Assembly (NCBI GenBank): GCA_045652835.1
Contig: JAZOLE010000114.1
Coordinates: forward strand, 1-11,530
Origin: SVQP01 sp045652835
Lineage (GTDB): Bacteria > Bacillota > Clostridia > Oscillospirales > CAG-272
Direction: 5' to 3'
Length of the DNA stretch: 11,530 nt
Below the pieces are notes generated by a model. The model made no database searches and was not told where the DNA came from. It worked only from the letters and a program-made list of their open reading frames with translations. A program made the translations under genes and the position numbers. Shown here piece after piece: positions 1 to 6,625 of this stretch. The first letter of the stretch is position 1; every line of letters begins with the position of its first letter.

Positions 1-971
1 ATACCATCACTTAATTTAAACTTAAATCCTCTTCTGTAAATAACGTAACCTGTAATCATTACAATGGCATACAGCAGGATATGGATCCAATCCGGTCCCA
101 ATGTGTAAAGCAAACAGCAACCATATATCGGAAGCAGTGTCCTATAGCCAAACCAGGAGTTTGAAATTTCCCCCGCCTTCTCTGCTCCTTTTTTTGCAAA
201 GCTGGTAAAGTATCCGACCACTGCCGCGATACCGGCAGCCCCCCATACAAAGAACAGATAAGAATGCTCCATGATCTGCTTTACCGAACCGTCCCAGCTT
301 TCGGGACGATTGATCTCGATCAGATCCTGATACAGCACGGTCAAGTTATTCATGGGAGTGTACAGAATTCCCCAGCTTGAGCCAAGCCAGATTTTATTGT
401 ACTTCAAAATATGCGTATAGAACAGAAAATCAAGAACCGTATTGCTAACAATCCACAAAAGAAAGATCCACAGAACGCAAAACGCCACGCCGTCCACAAC
501 CGTGTTGGCTTGCGCGAATACAAATACGTACACGGAATAGATGACAAGTGCTAACAAAAGCGACAGTAAATAATACGGTAACATATATACAAGTGCAAAA
601 TAATCGGTTTGCACAGCATAGTTAACGTAATGCACCAAAATGGTTACGGTATAAATCAGCGTAACCTGCACAAAACCACTGACGTAATAGACAAGCGCCA
701 TTTTCTTGCGCCCGATTGGGAATGCATACAGCGTATCAAGATTTCTGCGGCTCTTCAGTCCCGCAAGCTCGAAGATAGGCACAACGCTGGCGACTATGCA
801 AAGAATGATAGCAAGCATATACAATCCGCTTTCGTTGTGTTGAGGATTGGAGCTGGAAAGGCAGCCCACAATACCTATCAGGTCGATCATAACAGCAATG
901 ACCGTAAAGATCACCGTGCGCAGTGCACTCGACTTGAGTCTGTAGTATAAAAATCTCCAAAAGGTCGTCAT
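1..971 (-). CDS. ABC-2 type transporter permease (YtrC/D-like), 3' end cut by window
   Basis: This is the membrane subunit of an ABC exporter or envelope-stress transporter paired with the ATPase just upstream. I translated it by hand from the ATG at 971: 323 codons are open with no stop before the window edge, so the C-terminus is missing. About seven hydrophobic segments are visible (roughly residues 15-35, 48-65, 87-110, 120-145, 150-175, 235-255 and 280-305). After the second comes the cytoplasmic loop RRNLDTLYAFPIGRKKM, typical of ABC-2/YtrC-type permeases, which usually carry a 'D-LL-LPI-R' pattern there. A KKGAEKAGE segment near residue 260 matches the late basic loop of that group. 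The start overlaps the ATPase stop (ATGA), implying translational coupling. The substrate cannot be read from the sequence. Confidence is high for the superfamily and moderate for the YtrC/D grouping. Confidence 0.85.
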   Translation of the reverse strand, partial: MTTFWRFLYYRLKSSALRTVIFTVIAVMIDLIGIVGCLSSSNPQHNESGLYMLAIILCIVASVVPIFELAGLKSRRNLDTLYAFPIGRKKMALVYYVSGFVQVTLIYTVTILVHYVNYAVQTDYFALVYMLPYYLLSLLLALVIYSVYVFVFAQANTVVDGVAFCVLWIFLLWIVSNTVLDFLFYTHILKYNKIWLGSSWGILYTPMNNLTVLYQDLIEINRPESWDGSVKQIMEHSYLFFVWGAAGIAAVVGYFTSFAKKGAEKAGEISNSWFGYRTLLPIYGCCLLYTLGPDWIHILLYAIVMITGYVIYRRGFKFKLSDG

Positions 972-1849
972 TTCACGTACCCCCTTTTCTCAACCTCGTG
1001 GATAAAGATTTCTTCAAAGTCCATACGCATCTCTTCGATGACGGCGGGATTGAGAGCTTCAAGCTGCGGCAACATCTCTGCGGCATCTCCCTGCAGCACC
1101 AAGCGTACAAACTTGCCGTTTTTCTCCAAGGATGCTACGGGCAGCTTGGCAAAAAGATCCTCCGCAACCTCTTCTCTGAAAGCAAGTTGGAATTTGCAAT
1201 AACGGTCAACCTTTTCTGCAATATCGCCCGAGCTGGACACGGTTTGATGATCAAGCAGCACGTAGGAATCGCAAAAGTCCTCCAGCTCGCGCAGCGAGTG
1301 GCTGGAAATGATAACCGAGGTGCCGCATTCCTCGACAAATTGGTTGAGCGCTTTTTTGAATGCAAGACGCGAGAGCGGATCAAGTCCGTCGAACGCCTCG
1401 TCAAGCAGCAGATACTTGGGCTTTACCGCAAGCGCCAAGGAAATATACAGTTGTCTGCGCATGCCTTTGGAGAAATTACGGATCGGCTTTTTGGGATCAA
1501 GCGAAAATTCCTTCATAAAGCGATCAAAGATCGCGCGGTCAATCGCGGGATAAAACACCTTGTACATCTTGTACAGGCTCTCGCCCGTGGTATAAATGGT
1601 GTAGTAAGGGTCATCGGGCAGGAAAAAGAGGGATTTGCGCGATTCTTCTTTGTCAACGCTGATGCCATCAATCAGGATCTCTCCCTGTTCGACCGCAAAA
1701 ACACCCGAGATCAGGCGCAACAGCGTAGTCTTACCCGCGCCGTTAATGCCCACAAGACCCATCACGCTGCCCTCCTGCAAGGTCACGTTAACGTTCTTTA
1801 ATATGATTTTTCCGCCAATGTCATGGCAAAGATTTTTGATTTCAATCAT
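968..1849 (-). CDS. ABC transporter ATP-binding protein, YtrB-like (293 aa)
   Basis: This is the cytoplasmic ATPase that powers the adjacent ABC-2 permease. The nucleotide-binding domain fills about residues 1-215. Walker A is G34-INGAGKT-41, the signature is F126-SKGM with a conserved RRQ after it, Walker B is YLLLDE at 146-151, the D-loop is GLD at 155-157 and the switch histidine is H184 (ISSH). The Q-loop position reads FFLPDDPYY (75-83) and has no glutamine. The last 80 or so residues form the extra C-terminal region common in this exporter class. The gene starts inside the end of the GntR gene (8-base overlap), with GGAG 3 bases and GAGGAGG 12 bases upstream of the ATG. Its stop overlaps the permease start. 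The gntR-ATPase-permease order is that of the ytr operon of Bacillus, which responds to cell-wall antibiotics. Applying that role here is inference. Confidence 0.93.
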   Translation of the reverse strand: MIEIKNLCHDIGGKIILKNVNVTLQEGSVMGLVGINGAGKTTLLRLISGVFAVEQGEILIDGISVDKEESRKSLFFLPDDPYYTIYTTGESLYKMYKVFYPAIDRAIFDRFMKEFSLDPKKPIRNFSKGMRRQLYISLALAVKPKYLLLDEAFDGLDPLSRLAFKKALNQFVEECGTSVIISSHSLRELEDFCDSYVLLDHQTVSSSGDIAEKVDRYCKFQLAFREEVAEDLFAKLPVASLEKNGKFVRLVLQGDAAEMLPQLEALNPAVIEEMRMDFEEIFIHEVEKRGYVK

Positions 1850-2201
1850 TTTCTCCGTACGCCTCCTCTATCCATTGTAAAATTTGCTGCTTGCTGACGC
1901 CACGGTCACGCATGGCGCAGATCAGCGCAAGATCGGGATTTTTCTCTTCGTGCTTTTGGTCACCGCCCTCGTACGTGACGTACACGCCCTTTTTGGGCAA
2001 GGAACAAATAAATCCGTCTTGCTCAAGCTTGGCATAAGCCTTGGCAACCGTGTTGGGATTGACCGAAAGCTCGCCCGCCGCCACTCTGACCGAGGGCAGC
2101 TTTTCGCCGTTTGCGATGATCCCCTGTCGGATATATTCCTTGTACCGCTCGGCAATCTCTAAATAAATATCCTGATTGCCCGAAAAGTTAAATTTCAACA
2201 C
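1842..2201 (-). CDS. GntR family transcriptional regulator, YtrA subfamily (119 aa, GTG start)
   Basis: This DNA-binding repressor probably controls its own operon with the ABC transporter. From the GTG at 2201 the protein begins MLKFNFSGNQDIYLEIAERYKEYI. The winged helix-turn-helix spans about residues 10-75: GEKLPSVRVAAGELSVNPNTVAKAYAKLEQDGFI is the recognition region and KKGVYV the wing. A short helical tail of about 40 residues follows, and the length suits the YtrA subfamily, which lacks the large effector domain of other GntR proteins. The frame stays open to an upstream ATG at 2420. That extension is rejected because it runs through the promoter, a 9-bp tandem repeat (read as STDSTDNTD) and an inverted repeat. 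GGAAAGGGG lies 6 bases before the GTG. A TTG at 2198, one codon in, is the alternative start. The 3' end overlaps the ATPase gene by 8 bases. Confidence 0.9.
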   Translation of the reverse strand: MLKFNFSGNQDIYLEIAERYKEYIRQGIIANGEKLPSVRVAAGELSVNPNTVAKAYAKLEQDGFICSLPKKGVYVTYEGGDQKHEEKNPDLALICAMRDRGVSKQQILQWIEEAYGEND

Positions 2202-2211
2202 CGTTCGCCCC

Positions 2212-2256
2212 TTTCCATCTGTATTATCTGTACTATCTGTACTATCTGCAGTATAG
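2212..2256 (-). promoter_or_regulatory. Tandem 9-bp repeats, candidate operator of the GntR/ABC operon
   Basis: Three consecutive 9-bp units are seen on the plus strand at 2221-2229 (GTATTATCT), 2230-2238 (GTACTATCT) and 2239-2247 (GTACTATCT). Degenerate units flank them at 2212-2220 and 2248-2256. The array starts at the -10 box and covers the expected transcription start and the leader down to the ribosome binding site. That is where a repressor would block initiation or clearance. Binding by the adjacent GntR protein is inference. Confidence 0.6.
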
Positions 2257-2278
2257 CACACAAACATAGATTTGTCAA
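2250..2278 (-). promoter_or_regulatory. Sigma-A promoter of the GntR/ABC operon
   Basis: On the minus strand a perfect TTGACA (2273-2278) is followed after exactly 17 bases by TATACT (2250-2255). Transcription should begin near 2243, giving a leader of about 40 bases before the GTG at 2201. The strength of the match suggests a promoter held down by a repressor. Confidence 0.85.
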
Positions 2279-2342
2279 TAGGACACGGTAACTTTTCGCA
2301 AAAAAATTTCGCAAACGAGTTGCGGTACGTTTCATTGTTTTG

Positions 2343-2411
2343 GTAGGGGCAAATCAAGAATCGCCCGTGAGTACCGATTGAAATGTGGGGCGATTCTTGA
2401 ATCGCCCCTAC
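2343..2411. repeat. Intergenic palindrome (24-nt arms, GTAGGGGC...GAATCGCCC)
   Basis: The left arm at 2343-2366 and the right arm at 2388-2411 are reverse complements over 24 bases with two mismatches, separated by a 21-base loop. The element lies between the terminator of the PHP operon and the promoter of the GntR operon, so it interrupts no gene. From memory, similar GGGGCGATTC/GAATCGCCCC palindromes are dispersed in gut Clostridia genomes; I could not check this. It has no T-tract suited to an intrinsic terminator. Confidence 0.8.
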
Positions 2412-2420
2412 GGTAGACAA

Positions 2421-2451
2421 AGAAAAAGGGCGGACAATGAGCTCCGCCCTT
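2421..2451 (-). terminator. Intrinsic terminator of the MFS-GH43-PHP operon
   Basis: On the minus strand a 9-bp stem (AAGGGCGGA pairing with TCCGCCCTT, 2443-2451 with 2426-2434) closes an 8-base loop and runs straight into TTTTTCTTT. It begins five bases after the stop codon of the PHP gene. Confidence 0.88.
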
Positions 2452-2455
2452 ACAG

Positions 2456-3292
2456 TTATGTTAACATCAATTTTTCATAATATCCAAACGGCACAGCAAG
2501 GTTGCCTTTGCCGATACCGATGCGGATATCGGGCTTATTGGTGCCGTGGAAATCGCTGCCGCCGCTGGGGAGCAGATCGTGCTCGGCAGCCAAGGCGCGC
2601 GCAAGCGCGGTGGTGGGAGCATCAAAGGTGGAATAATCTGTTTCCATGCCTGCAAGCCCTGCCGCCTTTGCAAGCGGCAAAAAGGTGCGCAGAGATTGCT
2701 CGTCCAGGCTTAAAAACGGGTGCGCCAAAATCGGGATCGCGCCAAACTCGCGCAGCTTTTTTATCACGTCAAACGCAGCAAGCTTTTGCGGCTCGTGATA
2801 ATAGCCGCCCTTTTTGGAAAGCAGCGAGAAAAATGCTGCTTGAATCGACTCGACGTAGCCCTTTCTCATCAGCTCGGCGGCAATCAGCGCGCGATTGACC
2901 ACGCCGTCGGGCGTGGCTGCCTTGATCTCCTCGTAGGAAACGGTATAGCCTGCAGCGCAAAGGTTGTTGCAAAGGTCAACATTGCTCTGCTCCTTGCGCA
3001 CAAGGTAGTCGGACACGTACGCTTCAACCTCTTCAAGATGATCAAGCGTTTTGAAAAGCCCCACGATATGCAGCTCGATGCCAAGGTAATCCGAGGACAC
3101 CTCGATACCGGGCACGGGGATGATGCCCGTATCCTTCCCTGCCTCCAGAAAAGCGGGAATGCCGGATACGGTATTATGGTCGGTCAGCGCAATGGCTCCA
3201 AGGCCCGCGTCCATGCCAAGCGCGATCAGCTCGGTGGGGGTGCAGGTGCCGTCCGAATAAATTGAATGGGTATGCAGGTCACAAAGTTTCAT
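2456..3292 (-). CDS. PHP-domain metal-dependent phosphoesterase (TrpH/YciV-like, 278 aa)
   Basis: This is a predicted cytoplasmic metallophosphatase or nuclease. The PHP metal-binding set is visible: H7 and H9 with D14 (LHTHSIYSDGT), D38-H39 (TDHNT), E64 (GIEVS), H75 (LHIVG), H191 (ILAHPF), and D247 with H249 (GGSDFHG). Residue order and length fit the TrpH/YciV group. Characterised members of that group hydrolyse 3',5'-nucleoside bisphosphates or degrade short RNA from the 5' end. Which substrate applies here is unknown. The chosen ATG at 3292 has GGAG 6 bases upstream; a TTG at 3313 would add seven residues and overlap the preceding gene. It is the last gene of the operon, 17 bases after the small membrane protein. 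Its link to glycan use is not obvious and may be incidental. Confidence 0.88.
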   Translation of the reverse strand: MKLCDLHTHSIYSDGTCTPTELIALGMDAGLGAIALTDHNTVSGIPAFLEAGKDTGIIPVPGIEVSSDYLGIELHIVGLFKTLDHLEEVEAYVSDYLVRKEQSNVDLCNNLCAAGYTVSYEEIKAATPDGVVNRALIAAELMRKGYVESIQAAFFSLLSKKGGYYHEPQKLAAFDVIKKLREFGAIPILAHPFLSLDEQSLRTFLPLAKAAGLAGMETDYSTFDAPTTALARALAAEHDLLPSGGSDFHGTNKPDIRIGIGKGNLAVPFGYYEKLMLT

Positions 3293-3309
3293 ACATCTCT
3301 CCACGAATA

Positions 3310-3639
3310 TCAAAAAATGCCTTTATTGTATTTGATCATGCCCCAAAAGCTGATGGCAAATCCCACGATGATGCAAAGCAACAGTGCTGCAACGCCGAGC
3401 CACACCAAGGGCTCGGCAGCGGTCGCATCGTATATCATCATCAACACAGAAAACACGATCATTCCAACGCCAACCATCAGCGTACCGCCGCCAACCATTC
3501 TGCCAAAAGGTAACCTGTCCTCTTCTTTTACGCGGTGGCGGTGATATGAATGCAGTGAGTTAATGTTTCCGGTCATATTGATAATACCGAGCGCGGAAAC
3601 GATTACACCCAAAATCAAAACAGGAATATTAGTAATCAT
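3310..3639 (-). CDS. Small three-TM membrane protein of unknown function (109 aa)
   Basis: I do not firmly recognise this protein; it resembles DUF3784-type small membrane proteins of Firmicutes. There are three hydrophobic segments, at about residues 5-24, 50-70 and 78-103. The first loop is charged and His/Arg-rich, with HSYHRHRVKEEDR at 30-42, followed by LPFGRMVGGGT, which looks like the conserved core. Its start is well supported: AAAGGAG lies 7 bases before the ATG and overlaps the stop codon of the GH43 gene, so the two are translationally linked. It lies between the glycosidase and the PHP gene in one transcription unit. No catalytic residues can be proposed. Confidence 0.8.
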   Translation of the reverse strand: MITNIPVLILGVIVSALGIINMTGNINSLHSYHRHRVKEEDRLPFGRMVGGGTLMVGVGMIVFSVLMMIYDATAAEPLVWLGVAALLLCIIVGFAISFWGMIKYNKGIF

Positions 3640-3651
3640 GTCTGAGCTCCT

Positions 3652-4929
3652 TTATCTTTCGTATAAAAAACGAAGTTCGTCCACACAAGCACACTCAAAA
3701 TTGCCAAACAGCTTAACGGTCAGCGTGTGCGTGCCGTACAGCGTGGGGATTTTTGCACTTGCAGTCGCAAACGCCTCACTCTCAGGCACTTTGAAGTCTG
3801 CATGATAGCGGTCATCCACGTAAAGCTCCACGCGGCAATTTGCATCCGATCGAAGCGTAATCTCAAAGCAGTCCTCTCCGTCAAATTCCAAATAGCGGTA
3901 GGTCGCGGCATCTCCGTTTCTGATATCTGCCAGTGCAAGGCAATGCGCGGATGCATCGTCACCCGCAATACGCACGTTGCCGCTCAGCTCACAAGCCAGA
4001 TGCGCAGGCAACGCGGTGTGTGCAGGAATGGGCGCGCCTGTGCCTGAGGTGGTCTGCACGACCTCGGGAATTCTGCCGTCCGTATCAAAATATATAGGCT
4101 CTGCGCATACGTGGCGCGAAAACTCGCCGCCGTGCGTGGAGCGGTGATAAAACACGTACCATTGCCCCTTGAAGCATACCATGCTGCCGTGATTGTTCCA
4201 CACAGCAGGATCGCAGCCAAAGTTATCAATGATCACGCCGCCATACGTAAAGCCGTGCATGGGGTGATCCGAAACGGCATAGCCAAGGCAGGAGGGTCTG
4301 CCATCGGGACGGTTGGGGTCTCCGTGGCGGTGTGTGTCCGCAAACAGATAATAGTATTTTCCGCCTATCTTTTTGACCGAGCTGCCCTCGTGGAACTCGT
4401 GCTCCTCTACTGTCAAGGGACTTTCCACGATGCTGTCAGGTTCGATTTCAACCATATTTTCCTTGAGCTTTGCTACCTTGCCCCAGGTGATCTGCCCCCA
4501 GTACAGGTAGGCTTGACCGTCATCGTCGATCAGCACGCCGGGATCAATGCCCCACACGCCCTCAAGCAATCCGACGTCGGTAAAGGGTCCCGTCGGACTT
4601 TGCGACTTTGCCACGCCGTTTCTGCCGTCCGGCACGCAATAATAGAGGTAATACCAGCCGTCACGATAGGCGCAATCGGGCGCGTAAAGTGCACCGCAAT
4701 CCTTTGCCCACGTGGAATCCGCAAGCGAAAAGACCACACCGTGATCGACCCAATGAATCATATCGTCCGAGGAGTATACATGATGCACGTCGCTGCAAAA
4801 GCTGCGACGCCCTTGGATATCAAACGAGCCGTACAGATAGATGCGGCCGTCCTCCCATACGTGGGCCTCCACGTCAGGAACAAAGATTTCGGGCGCGAGG
4901 ATGGGATTATGTGCAAAATTCAGGCTCAT
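3652..4929 (-). CDS. Glycoside hydrolase family 43 with C-terminal CBM6-like domain (425 aa)
   Basis: This is a predicted arabinofuranosidase or beta-xylosidase acting on arabino- or xylo-oligosaccharides. The five-bladed propeller domain covers about residues 8-310 with the GH43 acidic triad in place: D19 (VPDVEAHV, general base), D129 (GIDPGVLIDDDG, pKa modulator) and E181 (FHEGSS, general acid). Residues from about 320 to 425 resemble a CBM6-type beta sandwich (RYLEFDG, then VELYVDD, GTHTLTVKLFG and the closing VDELRF). There is no signal peptide, so the enzyme should be cytoplasmic and act on imported short oligosaccharides, which fits the MFS gene before it. The start codon overlaps the MFS stop (ATGA), with GGAG 8 bases upstream. 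Exact specificity within GH43 is not resolved by eye. Confidence 0.92.
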   Translation of the reverse strand: MSLNFAHNPILAPEIFVPDVEAHVWEDGRIYLYGSFDIQGRRSFCSDVHHVYSSDDMIHWVDHGVVFSLADSTWAKDCGALYAPDCAYRDGWYYLYYCVPDGRNGVAKSQSPTGPFTDVGLLEGVWGIDPGVLIDDDGQAYLYWGQITWGKVAKLKENMVEIEPDSIVESPLTVEEHEFHEGSSVKKIGGKYYYLFADTHRHGDPNRPDGRPSCLGYAVSDHPMHGFTYGGVIIDNFGCDPAVWNNHGSMVCFKGQWYVFYHRSTHGGEFSRHVCAEPIYFDTDGRIPEVVQTTSGTGAPIPAHTALPAHLACELSGNVRIAGDDASAHCLALADIRNGDAATYRYLEFDGEDCFEITLRSDANCRVELYVDDRYHADFKVPESEAFATASAKIPTLYGTHTLTVKLFGNFECACVDELRFLYER

Positions 4930-6170
4930 GCAATACGCTCCTTCTTTTTATCTTGTCTGCGGAAATGTGCGTACACGGGAATGGCGCAAAGCGGGAACAG
5001 CATGCCGATCAGCATGCCAAAGCGCATACCAAGCTGCTCGGGCGCGAGCTGCAGGCTCTGGGCAAACGCGCTGATGGTGGGATTGGCAATGGCAATATCG
5101 GTCACTACGCCCACAAGCTGCGGACCTACCGACGCGCCCATATCTCCGCCTGCCGCCATGAGTGCAAAGATCAGCACGCCGCCCGTAGGATAGCGGTCGG
5201 ATGCGACCAAAAGGCTTCCGGGCCACATCATAGACACGCAAAAGCCGGTAAACGCGCAGCCAAGCAAGCCGATAACGGCAAAGGGAGAGAGCGCCGCGAT
5301 CAGATAGCAAGCAACCGCTCCGATCGCCCCCCACAAGATCGCGCGCGAAGGGTACTTACCGATCTTGGCAAAGAGAGATCTGCCCATGCCAAGCGCCACC
5401 GAGAAGCAAGCCACGCCAAGCAGGTCACCCAGCACCTTGGGCAGCCCAAGCGCCTGTTCGAGATATCCCGACGCCCATTGCGCCATGGTGCACTCGGAAG
5501 CACCGCCCAAAAAGATTGCCAAAATGCACAGCCAAACCGTCTTGTCCTTGAGAAAACGCACAGCACCCGCGGTTTTTTCGGGGGTCTGCATCTGCGGAAT
5601 GGGTGCACGCGCAAACAGGATGGCTGCCGTAATGGGCACAAGCGTCATAAGTGCCACCAGCCATTGCCAGTTTTGGTTGCCAAGCAGCAGCAAAAACGCG
5701 GTGGCTACCACCACCATGCCCACAACGCCCCAAGCATACACCGAGTGCAGCTTGCTCATTTCCCTATCCGGATTTTCGGCAGGGATGGCAGCGATCACGG
5801 GGCTGATCAGCACCTCGCAAAGTCCGCTTGCAGCACATGCCACTACCGTGCCAAGCACCAAGCCCAGATACACGGCGTTCGGGAACAGCACGGGCGCGAG
5901 CGCCATGAGCGAAAGCCCCGCAATGGCAATGATGGGCGTGAGCTTGACGGTCAGCGGAATGTTGAATTTATGCGAAAAGAACGAGAAAATCAAATCCACG
6001 GTCAGCTGCGTAAAGAAATTGATCAGCACCAGCGTGCCCAGCAGCGAATACGAGATGCCGTACGTCTCGTGAAACGTCAAAAACAAAAGCGGCGGCAGGT
6101 TGCCGATCACGCTCATGGTGATGTTGACCGAGTAGCAAGCCGCAACCGTGCGGCGGTAGTTGTGTTGCAT
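4926..6170 (-). CDS. Major facilitator superfamily transporter (414 aa)
   Basis: This polytopic inner-membrane permease has about twelve hydrophobic segments across the whole length and a break near residues 190-215 (RAPIPQMQTPEKTAGAVRFL), the usual loop between two six-helix halves. Length and layout are normal for MFS sugar porters. I see no cargo-specific motif. Since it is the first gene of an operon whose second gene is a cytoplasmic GH43, import of arabinosides, xylosides or their breakdown products is the natural inference. The ATG at 6170 follows an AAAGGGAA purine tract by about seven bases, and a strong promoter sits 36 bases upstream. The stop overlaps the GH43 start by four bases. 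Confidence 0.9.
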   Translation of the reverse strand: MQHNYRRTVAACYSVNITMSVIGNLPPLLFLTFHETYGISYSLLGTLVLINFFTQLTVDLIFSFFSHKFNIPLTVKLTPIIAIAGLSLMALAPVLFPNAVYLGLVLGTVVACAASGLCEVLISPVIAAIPAENPDREMSKLHSVYAWGVVGMVVVATAFLLLLGNQNWQWLVALMTLVPITAAILFARAPIPQMQTPEKTAGAVRFLKDKTVWLCILAIFLGGASECTMAQWASGYLEQALGLPKVLGDLLGVACFSVALGMGRSLFAKIGKYPSRAILWGAIGAVACYLIAALSPFAVIGLLGCAFTGFCVSMMWPGSLLVASDRYPTGGVLIFALMAAGGDMGASVGPQLVGVVTDIAIANPTISAFAQSLQLAPEQLGMRFGMLIGMLFPLCAIPVYAHFRRQDKKKERIA

Positions 6171-6205
6171 GGCAGAGTTCCCTTTCGATGTCGGTTCATA
6201 AGCAA

Positions 6206-6234
6206 ATTATAGCATAAAACAAAGGGGGAGTCAA
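6206..6234 (-). promoter_or_regulatory. Sigma-A promoter of the MFS-GH43-PHP operon
   Basis: On the minus strand TTGACT (6229-6234) and a perfect TATAAT (6206-6211) are separated by exactly 17 bases. The leader to the ATG at 6170 would be about 30 bases. No clear operator palindrome or catabolite-response site overlaps it by eye. Confidence 0.85.
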
Positions 6235-6272
6235 TGGGAATGCGCAAAAAGATCGTAGGGCACTGTCTTGCT

Positions 6273-6554
6273 CCAATGTCAATAAGTTAAGAAAGTGCCA
6301 CCGCAATGGGCAAGCAAATGACGCGGATACGCGTTATAAAGGCGTCCCCCGGGGGGAAGCTGCCGCGCAGCGGCTGAAGGGGAATGCGAAAGTTTAGGCT
6401 TGAACTATTATCCCCGAACGGATAACCGTACCGTTTTGCCCGCAACTCCCCTTCAGTCGCTGCGCGACAGCTTCCCCTCGGGGGACGCCTTTTGGGCGCG
6501 CATCCGTTCCGCTCTCTTGCCTGCAGTGGTTTTTTCTTAACTTAAGGACATTGG
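6273..6554. repeat. Large imperfect palindrome (282 bp), MITE-like, no gene inside
   Basis: The gap between the terminator at 6592 and the promoter at 6234 is occupied by one long inverted repeat. Its best-conserved arms are 43 bases each, at 6341-6383 and 6447-6489, with three mismatches. The similarity continues outward through TAAGTTAAGAAA (6283-6294, with its complement at 6533-6544) to CCAATGTC (6273-6280, with GACATTGG at 6547-6554). The roughly 60-base centre is unpaired apart from a short AACGG/CCGTT. No protein frame, transposase or tRNA is visible. The GGGGAAGCTG-CGCGCAGCG-CTGAAGGGG core resembles dispersed repeats I recall from gut Clostridia. Mobility as a miniature inverted-repeat element is inference. 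Confidence 0.75.
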
Positions 6555-6591
6555 GGCTTGCTCCTCCTTGCCTGCAACAATTTTATATAGC

Positions 6592-6618
6592 AAAAAAGCC
6601 GCCAAGCGGCGGCTTTTT
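6592..6618 (-). terminator. Intrinsic terminator after the lipoprotein pair
   Basis: A perfect GCCGCC/GGCGGC stem (6608-6613 with 6598-6603) closes a four-base loop and, on the minus strand, is followed by TTTTTT. It lies eight bases after the stop of the second lipoprotein. A-tracts on the other side would also allow plus-strand termination, but no plus-strand gene is present. Confidence 0.92.
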
Positions 6619-6625
6619 GCTCTGT

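Noticed and set aside
736..960. Minus-strand open frame of 74 codons in the permease region, with plus-strand frame 609-950
   Set aside because: Both are off-frame. The real permease frame from 971 is open throughout, hydrophobic, and shows ABC-2 motifs.
2212..2256. The 9-bp tandem repeats as a small CRISPR-like array
   Set aside because: The units are 9 bp, directly abutting, without spacers, and sit on a promoter.
2202..2420. N-terminal extension of the GntR protein to an upstream ATG
   Set aside because: It would be encoded by the promoter, tandem repeats and a palindrome, and carries no GntR homology. The GTG at 2201 has a ribosome binding site.
4608..6212. Long plus-strand open frame of 534 codons across the MFS and GH43 region
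   Set aside because: It is antisense to two well-supported genes. The product is rich in Arg, His, Gln and Lys without domains, and no ribosome binding site or promoter fits. It is a shadow of codon bias on the other strand.
6341..6489. The large palindrome as an intrinsic terminator or structured riboswitch
   Set aside because: There is no T-tract at the stem foot on either strand. The promoter of the next operon lies downstream of it, so it is not in that leader. The symmetrical two-arm layout fits a repeat element better.
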